Program-made: the position numbers and the translations under genes
Notes under the pieces: model-generated
The model's input: the letters and a program-made list of their open reading frames with translations, nothing else
Told to the model about the DNA's origin: nothing
Database searches by the model: none
Source of the DNA: Dechloromonas sp.
GTDB taxonomy: Bacteria; Pseudomonadota; Gammaproteobacteria; Burkholderiales; Rhodocyclaceae
Assembly: GCA_008933675.1 (NCBI GenBank)
Contig: WBUO01000022.1
Span: 1 to 33,137 of the forward strand
Direction: 5' to 3'
Length of the DNA: 33,137 nucleotides
Shown: piece after piece, positions 10,506 through 18,883 of the stretch
Layout of the letters: the number at the start of each line of letters is the position of its first letter
How positions within the stretch are numbered: position 1 is the stretch's first letter

Positions 10506-10792
10506 ATACCGGCAAACCCAAGAGCATTGCGCACGACTGGCTTGCCAAAACCCTTGCCGGCACATTGCTTGGCTTCTCCCTGGCAATCGGCTGCGCGGGT
10601 CTGTTCAACGGGCTGGCAGCAGACATGCCGCTGTCCATCCGCGGCCAGCTCAGCATGTGGCTGACGGCACCGGTCTGGCTGGGGACGCTCTCGGGCGTCT
10701 ACTTCTTCCGCAACGGCCTGCGTGCCTGGGTCTGGCTGGGTACTGCCAACCTGCTGGCTTACGGCATTCTGGCCGGACTCCGTCTCAGCTGA
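10502..10792 (+). CDS. Small membrane protein (DUF3649-like)
   Basis: MNTGKPKSIAHDWLAKTLAGTLLGFSLAIGCAGLFN...LSMWLTAPVWLGTLSGVYFFRNGLRAWVWLG; start overlaps upstream stop. Confidence 0.7.
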   Translation: MNTGKPKSIAHDWLAKTLAGTLLGFSLAIGCAGLFNGLAADMPLSIRGQLSMWLTAPVWLGTLSGVYFFRNGLRAWVWLGTANLLAYGILAGLRLS

Positions 10793-10817
10793 TCTTCCGG
10801 GTTTCATCCACCTTCGC

Positions 10818-12449
10818 ATGCGTTCCGACTTCATCCGCATTTACAAATCCGTCCATACCTGGACGGGCATCGTTGCCGGCATGGCCTTGTTCATTGCTTT
10901 TTATGCTGGCGCGATCACCATCTTCAAAGAGCCACTGGTACGCTGGGCGACACCACCGTCTGCAACCCACGGTCAAGCCATCGCACTGGATCAGGCGCCG
11001 CTCCTGATCGCCCAGACCCTGCGCGACCATCCGGCGGCAGCCAGGGATTTCCGGCTCCCGCTGCAGTCCGCCGAACACCTGCCCGGCGGACTTTCCTGGG
11101 CGGTACGCGAGAATGAAGCCGACGACCACGACCATTCGTCCGCCCGCCACTACTTCGCCATTCCGGAAGATGGCGGAACGGTACGCGTCGAGGAAAACCA
11201 CCCCTCGGAACTGGCTGAGTTCATCGACGTATTGCATCGCGTGGCAGGCCTGCCCTTTGATACCGATCCGAACCGCTGGGTCATGGGCATCATTGCCGCC
11301 CTTTACACCCTTGCGCTGGTTTCCGGCGTGATCGTGCTGCTCCCCTCGCTGGTGAAAGATTTTTTCGCCCTGCGCGTGGGCAAAAACATCAAACGCATGT
11401 GGCTCGATGCCCATAACGTGGTCGGCATCATCAGCCTGCCTTTCCATGTGGTCATGGCACTCACCGCCGTGGTCTTCGCCTATCACGACGGCTTCTATTT
11501 CATTCAGGACAAACTGATCCACGACGGCAAGTGGGCCACGGCCTTCTCCCGTGGCGGGCCTCCCACTTCAGCCGCACCACGCGATCCGGCAGCGATGCGC
11601 TCGCCAGCCGAATTGCTGGCCAATGTGCGAGCTCTCTCGCCAGGCTTCGAGCCGACCTCCCTGCAATACCTGAATGCCACCGGGCCGCGCGCGACGGTAC
11701 GTGTCTGGGGGCACGACCCCTCGGCACATTCTCCGCGTTTCCTTGGCGGATTCGTTGCCCTGGATCCTTATAGCGGCAAGGTCATCAACGCCGATTTCCT
11801 GCCGGGCCAGCAGAGTCTGCCCAATGCCGTCGTTGGCAGCTTCTTTGCCCTGCACTTCGGCACCTATGGCGGCACGCCGGTACAGTGGATGTATTTCCTG
11901 CTCGGCCTGGCGGGTGCCTGGCTATTCTATGGCGGCAACCTGCTCTGGCTGGAAACCCGGCGGATCAAAGCTGCGAAACGTGATGACGGCAGCGGCGTGC
12001 CGCCCGAACAGCGACGCGATGTTCGCTGGATGGCTGCCGGCACCGTCGGTGTCTGTCTCGGCGCCGTCTGCGGGATTTCACTCACCATCGTTGCCGCCAA
12101 ATGGCTGCAAGGCCGGGTTGACGACCTCAACACCTGGCATCTGGGCCTTTACTACACGGTATTTTTCGGCGCACTGGCCTGGGCCTTCCGTTGCGGAGCA
12201 GCCCGCTCCGCCATCCATCTCCTGTGGCTGGCAGCCGCGTTCACCATCGCCATTCCGCTCACCAGCCTGCTCGCCTGGTTGCTACCCTCTCTGGGCATGT
12301 GGGCCCACGGCAGTAGCGCAACGCTCGGGGTCGATGCAACGGCTCTGGCCGGTGGGCTCTGTTTTGTCTGGCTGGCGCGCGCCACGCATCGACGTGCGAT
12401 GGAGGGCCCTGTCGACAGCGTCTGGTCTTTACGCCGGGGAAAGGCATGA
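10818..12449 (+). CDS. PepSY-associated TM helix protein (PiuB/FptC-like)
   Basis: MRSDFIRIYKSVHTWTGIVAGMALFIAFYAGAITIFKEPL..., WLDAHNVVGIISLPFHVVMALTAVVFAYHDGFYF. Confidence 0.85.
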   Translation: MRSDFIRIYKSVHTWTGIVAGMALFIAFYAGAITIFKEPLVRWATPPSATHGQAIALDQAPLLIAQTLRDHPAAARDFRLPLQSAEHLPGGLSWAVRENEADDHDHSSARHYFAIPEDGGTVRVEENHPSELAEFIDVLHRVAGLPFDTDPNRWVMGIIAALYTLALVSGVIVLLPSLVKDFFALRVGKNIKRMWLDAHNVVGIISLPFHVVMALTAVVFAYHDGFYFIQDKLIHDGKWATAFSRGGPPTSAAPRDPAAMRSPAELLANVRALSPGFEPTSLQYLNATGPRATVRVWGHDPSAHSPRFLGGFVALDPYSGKVINADFLPGQQSLPNAVVGSFFALHFGTYGGTPVQWMYFLLGLAGAWLFYGGNLLWLETRRIKAAKRDDGSGVPPEQRRDVRWMAAGTVGVCLGAVCGISLTIVAAKWLQGRVDDLNTWHLGLYYTVFFGALAWAFRCGAARSAIHLLWLAAAFTIAIPLTSLLAWLLPSLGMWAHGSSATLGVDATALAGGLCFVWLARATHRRAMEGPVDSVWSLRRGKA

Positions 12450-12458
12450 CGGCTAGCG

Positions 12459-13628
12459 ATGGCGCCTGACCGTCTGGCCTACTGCCTGCCCGGCGCCTAC
12501 TTTCTCAGCTTCGCCTTCATTGGCGTCTTCGCTCCCTACTTTTCCCTTTACCTGCATGACGCTGGATTGGCTGCACAGGACATCGCAACCCTGATCGTCG
12601 CCATGCAGTCGATGCGACTGCTCGCCCCCGCTCTGTGGGGCATTTTGGCCGATCGCCGGGGAATGCGCGGTTCAGCCATCGGACTGTCCGTTCTGGGCAG
12701 TTTGTGCGGACTGTCCGCGTTCATGGCAACTGACAGCTTCCGCGGCATGTTTCTGGCCATGGTCGTGCTGTCGTTTTTCTGGAGTGCTACCCCACCCTTG
12801 CTGGAAACCGCGACATTCGCCCATCTCGGCGATCGCCTGCCACGCTATGCAGCGATCCGCCTATGGGGATCGCTGGGAACACTCGCAGCGGCACTGGCGG
12901 TCGGGCAGCTGCTCAACACCTACCCGGTTGGCATCGTACCCTGGGCCTGCTGGCTGATTCTGCTGGCCCTGCTACCCGTATCCTTCATGCTGCCCGCCGC
13001 AACCCCCGGCCGACAGTCACGCGGGGACACCTGGTCGCAGTTCAGACAGGCACTAGCCCAGCCTGCAGTGGTCGCAATCCTGAGCGCCGGCTTTTTCATG
13101 GCCGCTGCCCATGGCGCACTCACCGTTTTCTACTCGATTCACCTGTCGCAGCATGGCTACCAGGCATCCACCATCGGCCTCTTGTGGACGCTGGGGGTTG
13201 CCAGCGAAATCGCGTTTTTCATGCTGATGCCGCGCCTGAATCCCCGACTCGCTTCGAATCTCCTGTGGATGCTCTGCTTCGCCGCTGCGGCACTGCGCTT
13301 CAGCCTGATCGGCTGGTGGGTGGAGTGGATTGCCGTGGCGGTTTTCGCCCAACTGCTCCATGCTTTGAGTTTCGCTGCCCACCACGCGCTATCCGTATCT
13401 TTGATCAACCGATCATTCCCGGAAAAGCACGCGGCACGGGGCCAGGCCATTTACGCGACAGGTCAAGGAGCGGGGGCTCTGGCTGGCGGATTGACCAGCG
13501 GCTTCCTGTGGGGAATGGTCGGAGGTTCCTGGACCTTCACGGCAAGCGCGACTCTTGCCTTTGCCGGCATGTTGATAGCCGGATTCAGCGCTGCCAATGC
13601 CATTGGCGGCAGCCGGAAACGCTCATGA
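12459..13628 (+). CDS. MFS transporter (HcaT / FptX-like), putative siderophore permease
   Basis: 12-TM-like protein: FLSFAFIGVFAPYFSLYLHDAGL..., APALWGILADRRGMRGSAIGLS; last gene of the uptake operon. Confidence 0.8.
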   Translation: MAPDRLAYCLPGAYFLSFAFIGVFAPYFSLYLHDAGLAAQDIATLIVAMQSMRLLAPALWGILADRRGMRGSAIGLSVLGSLCGLSAFMATDSFRGMFLAMVVLSFFWSATPPLLETATFAHLGDRLPRYAAIRLWGSLGTLAAALAVGQLLNTYPVGIVPWACWLILLALLPVSFMLPAATPGRQSRGDTWSQFRQALAQPAVVAILSAGFFMAAAHGALTVFYSIHLSQHGYQASTIGLLWTLGVASEIAFFMLMPRLNPRLASNLLWMLCFAAAALRFSLIGWWVEWIAVAVFAQLLHALSFAAHHALSVSLINRSFPEKHAARGQAIYATGQGAGALAGGLTSGFLWGMVGGSWTFTASATLAFAGMLIAGFSAANAIGGSRKRS

Positions 13629-13631
13629 AAC

Positions 13632-13666
13632 CGGGAATACGGGGCGGGATACCCCGTTCCCGTTTC
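13632..13666 (+). terminator. Rho-independent terminator-like hairpin after the siderophore operon
   Basis: CGGGAATACGGGG-cgggata-CCCCGTTCCCG followed by TTTC. Confidence 0.55.
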
Positions 13667-13804
13667 GGCTGCAGCCACCCGCTTCGCCTATGGTCAGGGA
13701 AAAAAGCACCCGGCCGCGGCAAGGATCGTCGCCGTAGAGAATCCGCCTCCGATCTGCTGCACGGTGCGACGATGGAAAACAGGCCAGGAATTTCTCCGGA
13801 GACG

Positions 13805-13833
13805 TTGACGGTGACCAGGGGCGTGGCTATAAT
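13805..13833 (+). promoter_or_regulatory. Sigma70 promoter of the tRNA-Lys pair
   Basis: TTGACG (13805-13810), 17-bp spacer, TATAAT (13828-13833). Confidence 0.85.
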
Positions 13834-13851
13834 GCGCGGCTCTTGCAGGTC

Positions 13852-13927
13852 GGGTCGGTAGCTCAGTCGGTAGAGCAGCGGACTTTTAATCCGTTGGTCC
13901 CGAGTTCGAATCTCGGCCGACCCACCA
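13852..13927 (+). tRNA. tRNA-Lys (anticodon TTT)
   Basis: GGGTCGGTAGCTCAGTCGGTAGAGCAGCGGACTTTTAATCCGTTGGTCCCGAGTTCGAATCTCGGCCGACCCACCA; cloverleaf, encoded CCA. Confidence 0.97.
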
Positions 13928-13941
13928 AGAATCCCGAATCC

Positions 13942-14017
13942 GGGGCGTTAGCTCAGTTGGTAGAGCAGCGGACTCTTAATCCGTAGGTCCACAGTTCGAA
14001 TCTGTGACGCCCCACCA
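13942..14017 (+). tRNA. tRNA-Lys (anticodon CTT)
   Basis: GGGGCGTTAGCTCAGTTGGTAGAGCAGCGGACTCTTAATCCGTAGGTCCACAGTTCGAATCTGTGACGCCCCACCA; cloverleaf, encoded CCA. Confidence 0.96.
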
Positions 14018-14026
14018 AATTCCAAA

Positions 14027-14055
14027 AGGCTTGTGCTTGGGCACAGGCCTTTTTC
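14027..14055 (+). terminator. Rho-independent terminator of the tRNA pair
   Basis: AGGCTTGTGC-ttgg-GCACAGGCCT followed by TTTTT. Confidence 0.88.
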
Positions 14056-14216
14056 ATTTGCCCCCGGGAAATCGCCAGACATCCCGACAGCAGACCTGAC
14101 CTGCGGCGGGTGCAGCGGACCGCGCGGGCAATCCGGCCGACAGGCCTCCGACAATGGCGCACATGTTGCTTTGATTCCGGCTTCCGCAGCCGGACTGCCC
14201 ACGCCTTGTGCCATCG

Positions 14217-15845
14217 ATGAAGACGCCCCCTACCGATCCCGCCAATGTTCGCGAAGAACTGGTCGAACAGGAACAACTGCTGATCCGCGAGAGCATCCGC
14301 CTGCTCAGTCGCGGCCTGGAACCCGACAAGGCCATCCGCGAAATGCTGCATCTGCTGTCCGAATTGCTCGGCCTCAACCGCGGCCGGGTCGTCCTGCGCG
14401 ACGGGCAGACGGACGAGCTGGCCATTCGTGTCGCCTACGGCCTGACCCGGGATGAAATGGCGCGCGGCCGTTACCGGATGGGCGAAGGCATCACCGGCCG
14501 CGTGATGCAGTCGGGCGAAGTGCTGATCGTCCAGGACATCGACGCCGAACCCGCCTATCTGGCACGCGCCGTGGACCGGAACAGCCTGCCGGAGGGCACG
14601 GTTTCTTTCATTGCCATGCCGATTCTCGTCGACCAGGTGATCTCCGGCGTGCTTGGCGTGCACCGCCTGCGCTCGCGGCAGCGCTCGCTCGGCGCCGATC
14701 TGCAGATCCTGCACACGATCGCCGAGCTGATGGGGCAGATATTCAAGATCCATCAGTTGATCGAAAGGCGTACCGCGCTGCTCAAGGAGGAAAATCACTC
14801 GCTGCGGGCGGCCCTGCAGCAAAGAACCCGCGGCAAGACCAACTGGGGCATCGTCGGCGAGGCGCCGCAGCTGCTGACAGCCCTCGATCAGCTGGAGCAG
14901 GTCGCCGGCACCGAGGCGACGGTCATGCTGCTCGGCGAATCAGGCACCGGCAAGGAGCTGTTCGCCCGGGCGCTGCACCTGCAGAGCCCGCGCCGCGAGA
15001 AGCCGTTCGTCAAGGTGAACTGCGCCGCGATCCCGGAAACGCTGTTCGAGGCCGAGCTGTTCGGCCATGAAAAGGGCGCCTTCACCGGCGCCGCCCAGCA
15101 ACGCATCGGCCGCTTCGAGCAGGCCAACGGCGGCACCCTCTTCCTCGACGAAATCGGCGATCTGCCGCTGCCGGTGCAGGTCAAGCTGCTGCGCGTCCTG
15201 CAGGAGAAGATCGTCGAGCGCCTGGGCGGGCGCGGCGAAATCCCGGTGGACGTACGCATTGTCGCCGCCACCCATCAGGACATGATGGCACTGGTGCGCG
15301 CCGGACGCTTCCGGCTCGATCTCTATTACCGCCTCAACGTCATCCCGATCCGCCTGCCGGCGCTGCGCGAGCGCCCGGGTGACATCAAGCTGCTCGTCCG
15401 CCACTTCGTCTCGCAACTCAACCAGCATCACCAGCGCAACATCCTGATCACCCCGCAAGCCATGTCCAGCCTGGTTTCCTACCCCTGGCCGGGCAACATC
15501 CGGCAGCTGTACAACGTCTGCGAGCGCATCGTGCTGCTGTCGCGGACCGATGAAATCGACGAAGGCACTGTCGATTACGTGCTGGTCACCGAAGCCCAGG
15601 GACAGCCCGTCGAGGTGCTGCCCGGCACGACACCGGCAAGCCCGCTGGTCGCCGGTGGCGCCCATTCGCTGATCCGCCCCTACCAGAACGTCGAAGCGGG
15701 CGAACGCGAACAGATCGCCGCTGCCCTGGCCGCTCACGGCGGCAACAAATCGCGCACGGCCAAGGCACTCAACCTGACCCTGCGCCAACTGAACTACCGC
15801 ATCCAGATACTGGCCATTCCCCTGCCCATCAGAAGCAAATTGTGA
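14217..15845 (+). CDS. Sigma54-dependent activator, NifA-like (GAF + AAA+ + Fis-type HTH)
   Basis: GAF region, LLGESGTGKELFARALH Walker A, FGHEKGAFTGA sigma54 loop, C-terminal GGNKSRTAKALNLTLRQLNYRIQILAI similar to the NifA HTH. Confidence 0.92.
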   Translation: MKTPPTDPANVREELVEQEQLLIRESIRLLSRGLEPDKAIREMLHLLSELLGLNRGRVVLRDGQTDELAIRVAYGLTRDEMARGRYRMGEGITGRVMQSGEVLIVQDIDAEPAYLARAVDRNSLPEGTVSFIAMPILVDQVISGVLGVHRLRSRQRSLGADLQILHTIAELMGQIFKIHQLIERRTALLKEENHSLRAALQQRTRGKTNWGIVGEAPQLLTALDQLEQVAGTEATVMLLGESGTGKELFARALHLQSPRREKPFVKVNCAAIPETLFEAELFGHEKGAFTGAAQQRIGRFEQANGGTLFLDEIGDLPLPVQVKLLRVLQEKIVERLGGRGEIPVDVRIVAATHQDMMALVRAGRFRLDLYYRLNVIPIRLPALRERPGDIKLLVRHFVSQLNQHHQRNILITPQAMSSLVSYPWPGNIRQLYNVCERIVLLSRTDEIDEGTVDYVLVTEAQGQPVEVLPGTTPASPLVAGGAHSLIRPYQNVEAGEREQIAAALAAHGGNKSRTAKALNLTLRQLNYRIQILAIPLPIRSKL

Positions 15846-15880
15846 ACAATTTGTACACTGATTGTGCACACGCACAATTC
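15838..15880 (+). promoter_or_regulatory. Candidate enhancer (UAS) for the NifA-like activator
   Basis: TTGT repeated at 15840, 15851 and 15862 (11-bp phasing), ATTGT-ga-ACAAT and ATTGTGC-acac-GCACAAT dyads, about 45-85 bp upstream of the -24 element. Confidence 0.6.
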
Positions 15881-15923
15881 GGAAGATAAATACAACCATA
15901 TGATTTAACTGAATAAATACAAC

Positions 15924-15939
15924 TGGCACGGCAGTTGCC
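15924..15939 (+). promoter_or_regulatory. Sigma54 (RpoN) -24/-12 promoter
   Basis: TGGCACGGCAGTTGCC: GG-N10-GC spacing, matches TGGCACG-N4-TTGC. Confidence 0.93.
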
Positions 15940-15995
15940 ATAGTCAGGACAAGTTCATCCTTCCGGCGCAAGCCTTTCAGATCAGGAGATTGTCC

Positions 15996-17177
15996 ATGTC
16001 CACTGTCACCCTCGACGCTCCGGCCGCCACCGGCAGCACCGCGCTCACCGCGAGCAGCCCGAACGACGACGGCCTTGCCGCCATTCACGGCGTCATCGCC
16101 AAGCTGCTGACGCCCAAGGTCCTCGATGTGGACCTCAAGGCCGAATATCCCGAAGACTTTCTGCGCGCCCTCGGCCAGGCCGGTGGTTACCGCGGCGCCG
16201 TCGCCCCGGAATTCGGCGGCAACGGTCTGGGCATGAAGCACGTCGTTCAGGTCATGGAGACGGTGGCCAAGGAATGCCTGTCCAGCGCCTTTCTCGTCTG
16301 GTGCCAGACCGCCTGCGCCCGCTACATCCAGATGTCCGGCAACGACTGGCTGAAGCAGCAGTTCCTGCCGCGCATCGTCAGCGGCGAGCAACTGGCCGGT
16401 ACCGGCCTGTCGAACACCGTCAAATCCTGCGACACCATCGAGGACTTCCGTCTCGCCGCCCGGCGCGTCGACGGCGGCTACGTCATCAACGGCGTCCTGC
16501 CCTGGGTTTCCAACCTCGGTCCCGGCCACGTCTTCACCACCGGCTGCCCGGTGGTCGGCGAGGACAACAAGCTGGTCTTCGTGATGGTCGATTGCAGCCA
16601 GGCCGGCTTCAAGCTGGTCGACTGCGCCCACTTCATCGGCATCGACGGCACCCGCACGCTGGCCTGCCACTTCAAGGAAGCCTTCGTGCCGGACAGCATG
16701 GTGCTCGCCCACCCGAGCGAATCCGAAGCCTACGTCAAGCGCATCAAGCCGGGCATGATCCACGCCCAGATGGGCATGGGCCTCGGCCTGATCGACGCCT
16801 GCTGCAAGATGATGCACCAGTCGAACCGCACCCACGCCCACGTCAACCAGTACCTCGACGACCAGGTCGAGGACATCGAGAGCATTCTCACCGGCGCCCG
16901 CATGGCGGTCTATGACATCGCCGACGAGCTCTCCGACGGGCCGGGCAGCGAACGGACGCTGGAAATCCTGAAACTGCGCCTGGCCGGCGGCGAACTGTGC
17001 CTGCGGGCGGCCAATGCCGCCATGCTCTACCAGGGCGCCAAGGGCTATCTGGTGCGCAATCCGGCCCAGCGCCGCCTGCGCGAGGCCTACTTCGTCGCCA
17101 TCGTCACGCCGGCCACCAAGCACCTGCGCCGCGAGATCGCCCGCATCGAGGGTGGTCACAGCTGCGACGGCATGTGA
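15996..17177 (+). CDS. Acyl-CoA dehydrogenase-fold flavoprotein (possible monooxygenase or atypical oxidase)
   Basis: GGYRGAVAPEFGGNGLGMKHVVQVMETVAKE, GEQLAGTGLSNTVKS..., C-terminal YQGAKGYLVRNPAQRRLREAYFVAIVTPATKHLRREIARI; canonical YEGTxEIQR motif not present. Confidence 0.85.
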   Translation: MSTVTLDAPAATGSTALTASSPNDDGLAAIHGVIAKLLTPKVLDVDLKAEYPEDFLRALGQAGGYRGAVAPEFGGNGLGMKHVVQVMETVAKECLSSAFLVWCQTACARYIQMSGNDWLKQQFLPRIVSGEQLAGTGLSNTVKSCDTIEDFRLAARRVDGGYVINGVLPWVSNLGPGHVFTTGCPVVGEDNKLVFVMVDCSQAGFKLVDCAHFIGIDGTRTLACHFKEAFVPDSMVLAHPSESEAYVKRIKPGMIHAQMGMGLGLIDACCKMMHQSNRTHAHVNQYLDDQVEDIESILTGARMAVYDIADELSDGPGSERTLEILKLRLAGGELCLRAANAAMLYQGAKGYLVRNPAQRRLREAYFVAIVTPATKHLRREIARIEGGHSCDGM

Positions 17178-17190
17178 GCGGGAGGAAGCC

Positions 17191-17373
17191 ATGAGCGCAA
17201 CCGTGCAAACGACCCAGTGGATCTGCAAGGTCTGCAACTGGATCTATGACGAGGCCGCCGGCGATCCGGAGCACGGCCTCGCCCCCGGCACCGCCTTCGC
17301 CGACATCCCGGACGACTGGTACTGCCCGGAATGCGGCGTCACCAAGGCCGATTTTGAGGCACTGGAGTTCTGA
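17191..17373 (+). CDS. Rubredoxin
   Basis: WICKVCNWIYDEAAGDPEHGLAPGTAFADIPDDWYCPECGVTKADFEALEF; CxxC...CPxCG. Confidence 0.97.
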   Translation: MSATVQTTQWICKVCNWIYDEAAGDPEHGLAPGTAFADIPDDWYCPECGVTKADFEALEF

Positions 17374-17529
17374 AAGGAGAAATCAACGCACCACATCTGT
17401 GCATCGACAGGACCGGGATCAGCGCCTCAGCCACAAACAGACAGAAAAACAGCGAATTACCCGTCACCAGTAAAACGGGAACGAATGCTGCATTGCAACA
17501 ACGAAACTCAAAACCCCAAGGAGCTCATC

Positions 17530-18873
17530 ATGTCACTGAATAACCCCTTCGACCCGAACAGCACCCTGCACACCTGCAGTTGCCGCCAGCACGCCTCGCA
17601 AGCCGAACACGACCTGGCGGAAGTCGATGCGCTGAACCAGCGCGTCATCCAGTCGACCGTGATGCGGGCGCTGTTCCCGCAGGATGCCGAGCGGCGCAAC
17701 TTCCTGCGCTCGGTGGGTGCGTCGACGGCCTGGGCGGCGATTTCCTCGCTGATTCCCTTTGGCGCGCTGGAAGCGATGGCCCAGGAAAAGGGCAGCCTGG
17801 AAAAGAAGGACCTGAAGGTGGGCTTCATCCCCATCACCTGCGCCAGCCCGCTGATCATGGCCGACCCGCTGGGCTTCTACAAGAAGGAAGGCCTCAACGT
17901 CACGATGATGAAGACGGCCGGCTGGGCGCTGATCCGCGACAAGGTGCTGAACAAGGAATACGACGCGGCCCACATGCTGGCGCCGATGCCGCTGGCCATC
18001 TCGATGGGTGTCGGCTCGAACGCCGCGCCGACCGACGTGATGACCATCCAGAACATCAACGGTCAGGCCATCGTGCTGGCCAACAAGCACAAGAACAATC
18101 GCGATCCGAAGAACTGGAAGGGCTTCAAGTTCGCCATCCCCTTCGAGTTCTCGATCCACAACCTGCTGCTGCGCTATTACCTGGCCGAGCACGGCATCAA
18201 TCCGGATACCGACGTCCAGCTGCGCGTCGTCGCCCCGCCGGAAATGGTGGCCAACCTGCGCGCCGGCAACATCGACGGCTTCCTTGGTCCCGATCCGGTG
18301 AACCAGCGTGCCGTCTATGACGAACTCGGTTTCATCCACATCCTCTCGCGGGAAATCTGGGACGGCCATCCGTGCTGCTCCTTCGCCATCCCGACCGAGT
18401 TCATCCAGCAGAACCCGAACAGCTTCGCCGCGCTTTACCGTGCCATCCTCAAGGCCTCGGCCATGGCCCGCGATCCGAAGAACCGGCCGATCATGGCCGA
18501 GGTTCTGGCACCGGCCAATTACCTGAACCAGCCCAAGGCGGTGCTCGAACAGGTGCTCACCGGCAAGTTCGCCGACGGCCTGGGCAATGTCCGCAACGTG
18601 CCGGAACGCGTCGATTACGACCCCTTCCCGTGGTACTCGATGGCCTACTGGATCCTGTCGCAGATGAAACGCTGGGGCTACGTCAAGGGCGACATCCGCT
18701 ACAAGGACATCGCCGAGAAGGTCTATCGCCTGACCGACGCGCGCAAGCACATGACGGCGCTCGGCATGAACCCGCCCAAGGAAAACCTGAAGAAATTCGT
18801 CGTCATGGGCAAGGAATTCGACCCGGCCAAGGCAGATGCCTACGTCAACAGCTTCGCCATCAAGAAGGCCTGA
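17530..18873 (+). CDS. ABC transporter substrate-binding protein, NrtA/CmpA/CynA type, with internal Tat-like signal
   Basis: RRNFLRSVGASTAWAAISSLIPFGALEAMAQ then LKVGFIPITCASPLIMADPLGFYKKEGLNVTMMKTAGWALIRDKVLNKEYDAAHMLAPMPLAI. Confidence 0.9.
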   Translation: MSLNNPFDPNSTLHTCSCRQHASQAEHDLAEVDALNQRVIQSTVMRALFPQDAERRNFLRSVGASTAWAAISSLIPFGALEAMAQEKGSLEKKDLKVGFIPITCASPLIMADPLGFYKKEGLNVTMMKTAGWALIRDKVLNKEYDAAHMLAPMPLAISMGVGSNAAPTDVMTIQNINGQAIVLANKHKNNRDPKNWKGFKFAIPFEFSIHNLLLRYYLAEHGINPDTDVQLRVVAPPEMVANLRAGNIDGFLGPDPVNQRAVYDELGFIHILSREIWDGHPCCSFAIPTEFIQQNPNSFAALYRAILKASAMARDPKNRPIMAEVLAPANYLNQPKAVLEQVLTGKFADGLGNVRNVPERVDYDPFPWYSMAYWILSQMKRWGYVKGDIRYKDIAEKVYRLTDARKHMTALGMNPPKENLKKFVVMGKEFDPAKADAYVNSFAIKKA

Positions 18874-18883
18874 GGAGCGGATC

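Noticed and set aside
13852-14017. Integration (att) site at the tandem tRNA-Lys genes
   Set aside because: No integrase, no repeated tRNA 3' fragment and no composition shift adjacent to the tRNAs in this window.
13953-14822. 289-aa minus-strand ORF across tRNA-Lys and the activator gene
   Set aside because: Overlaps a tRNA and is antisense to the NifA-like gene.
14940-17237. 765-aa minus-strand ORF
   Set aside because: Mirror ORF of the sigma54 activator and ACAD-like gene; Asp/Val/Gly/His-rich shadow translation.
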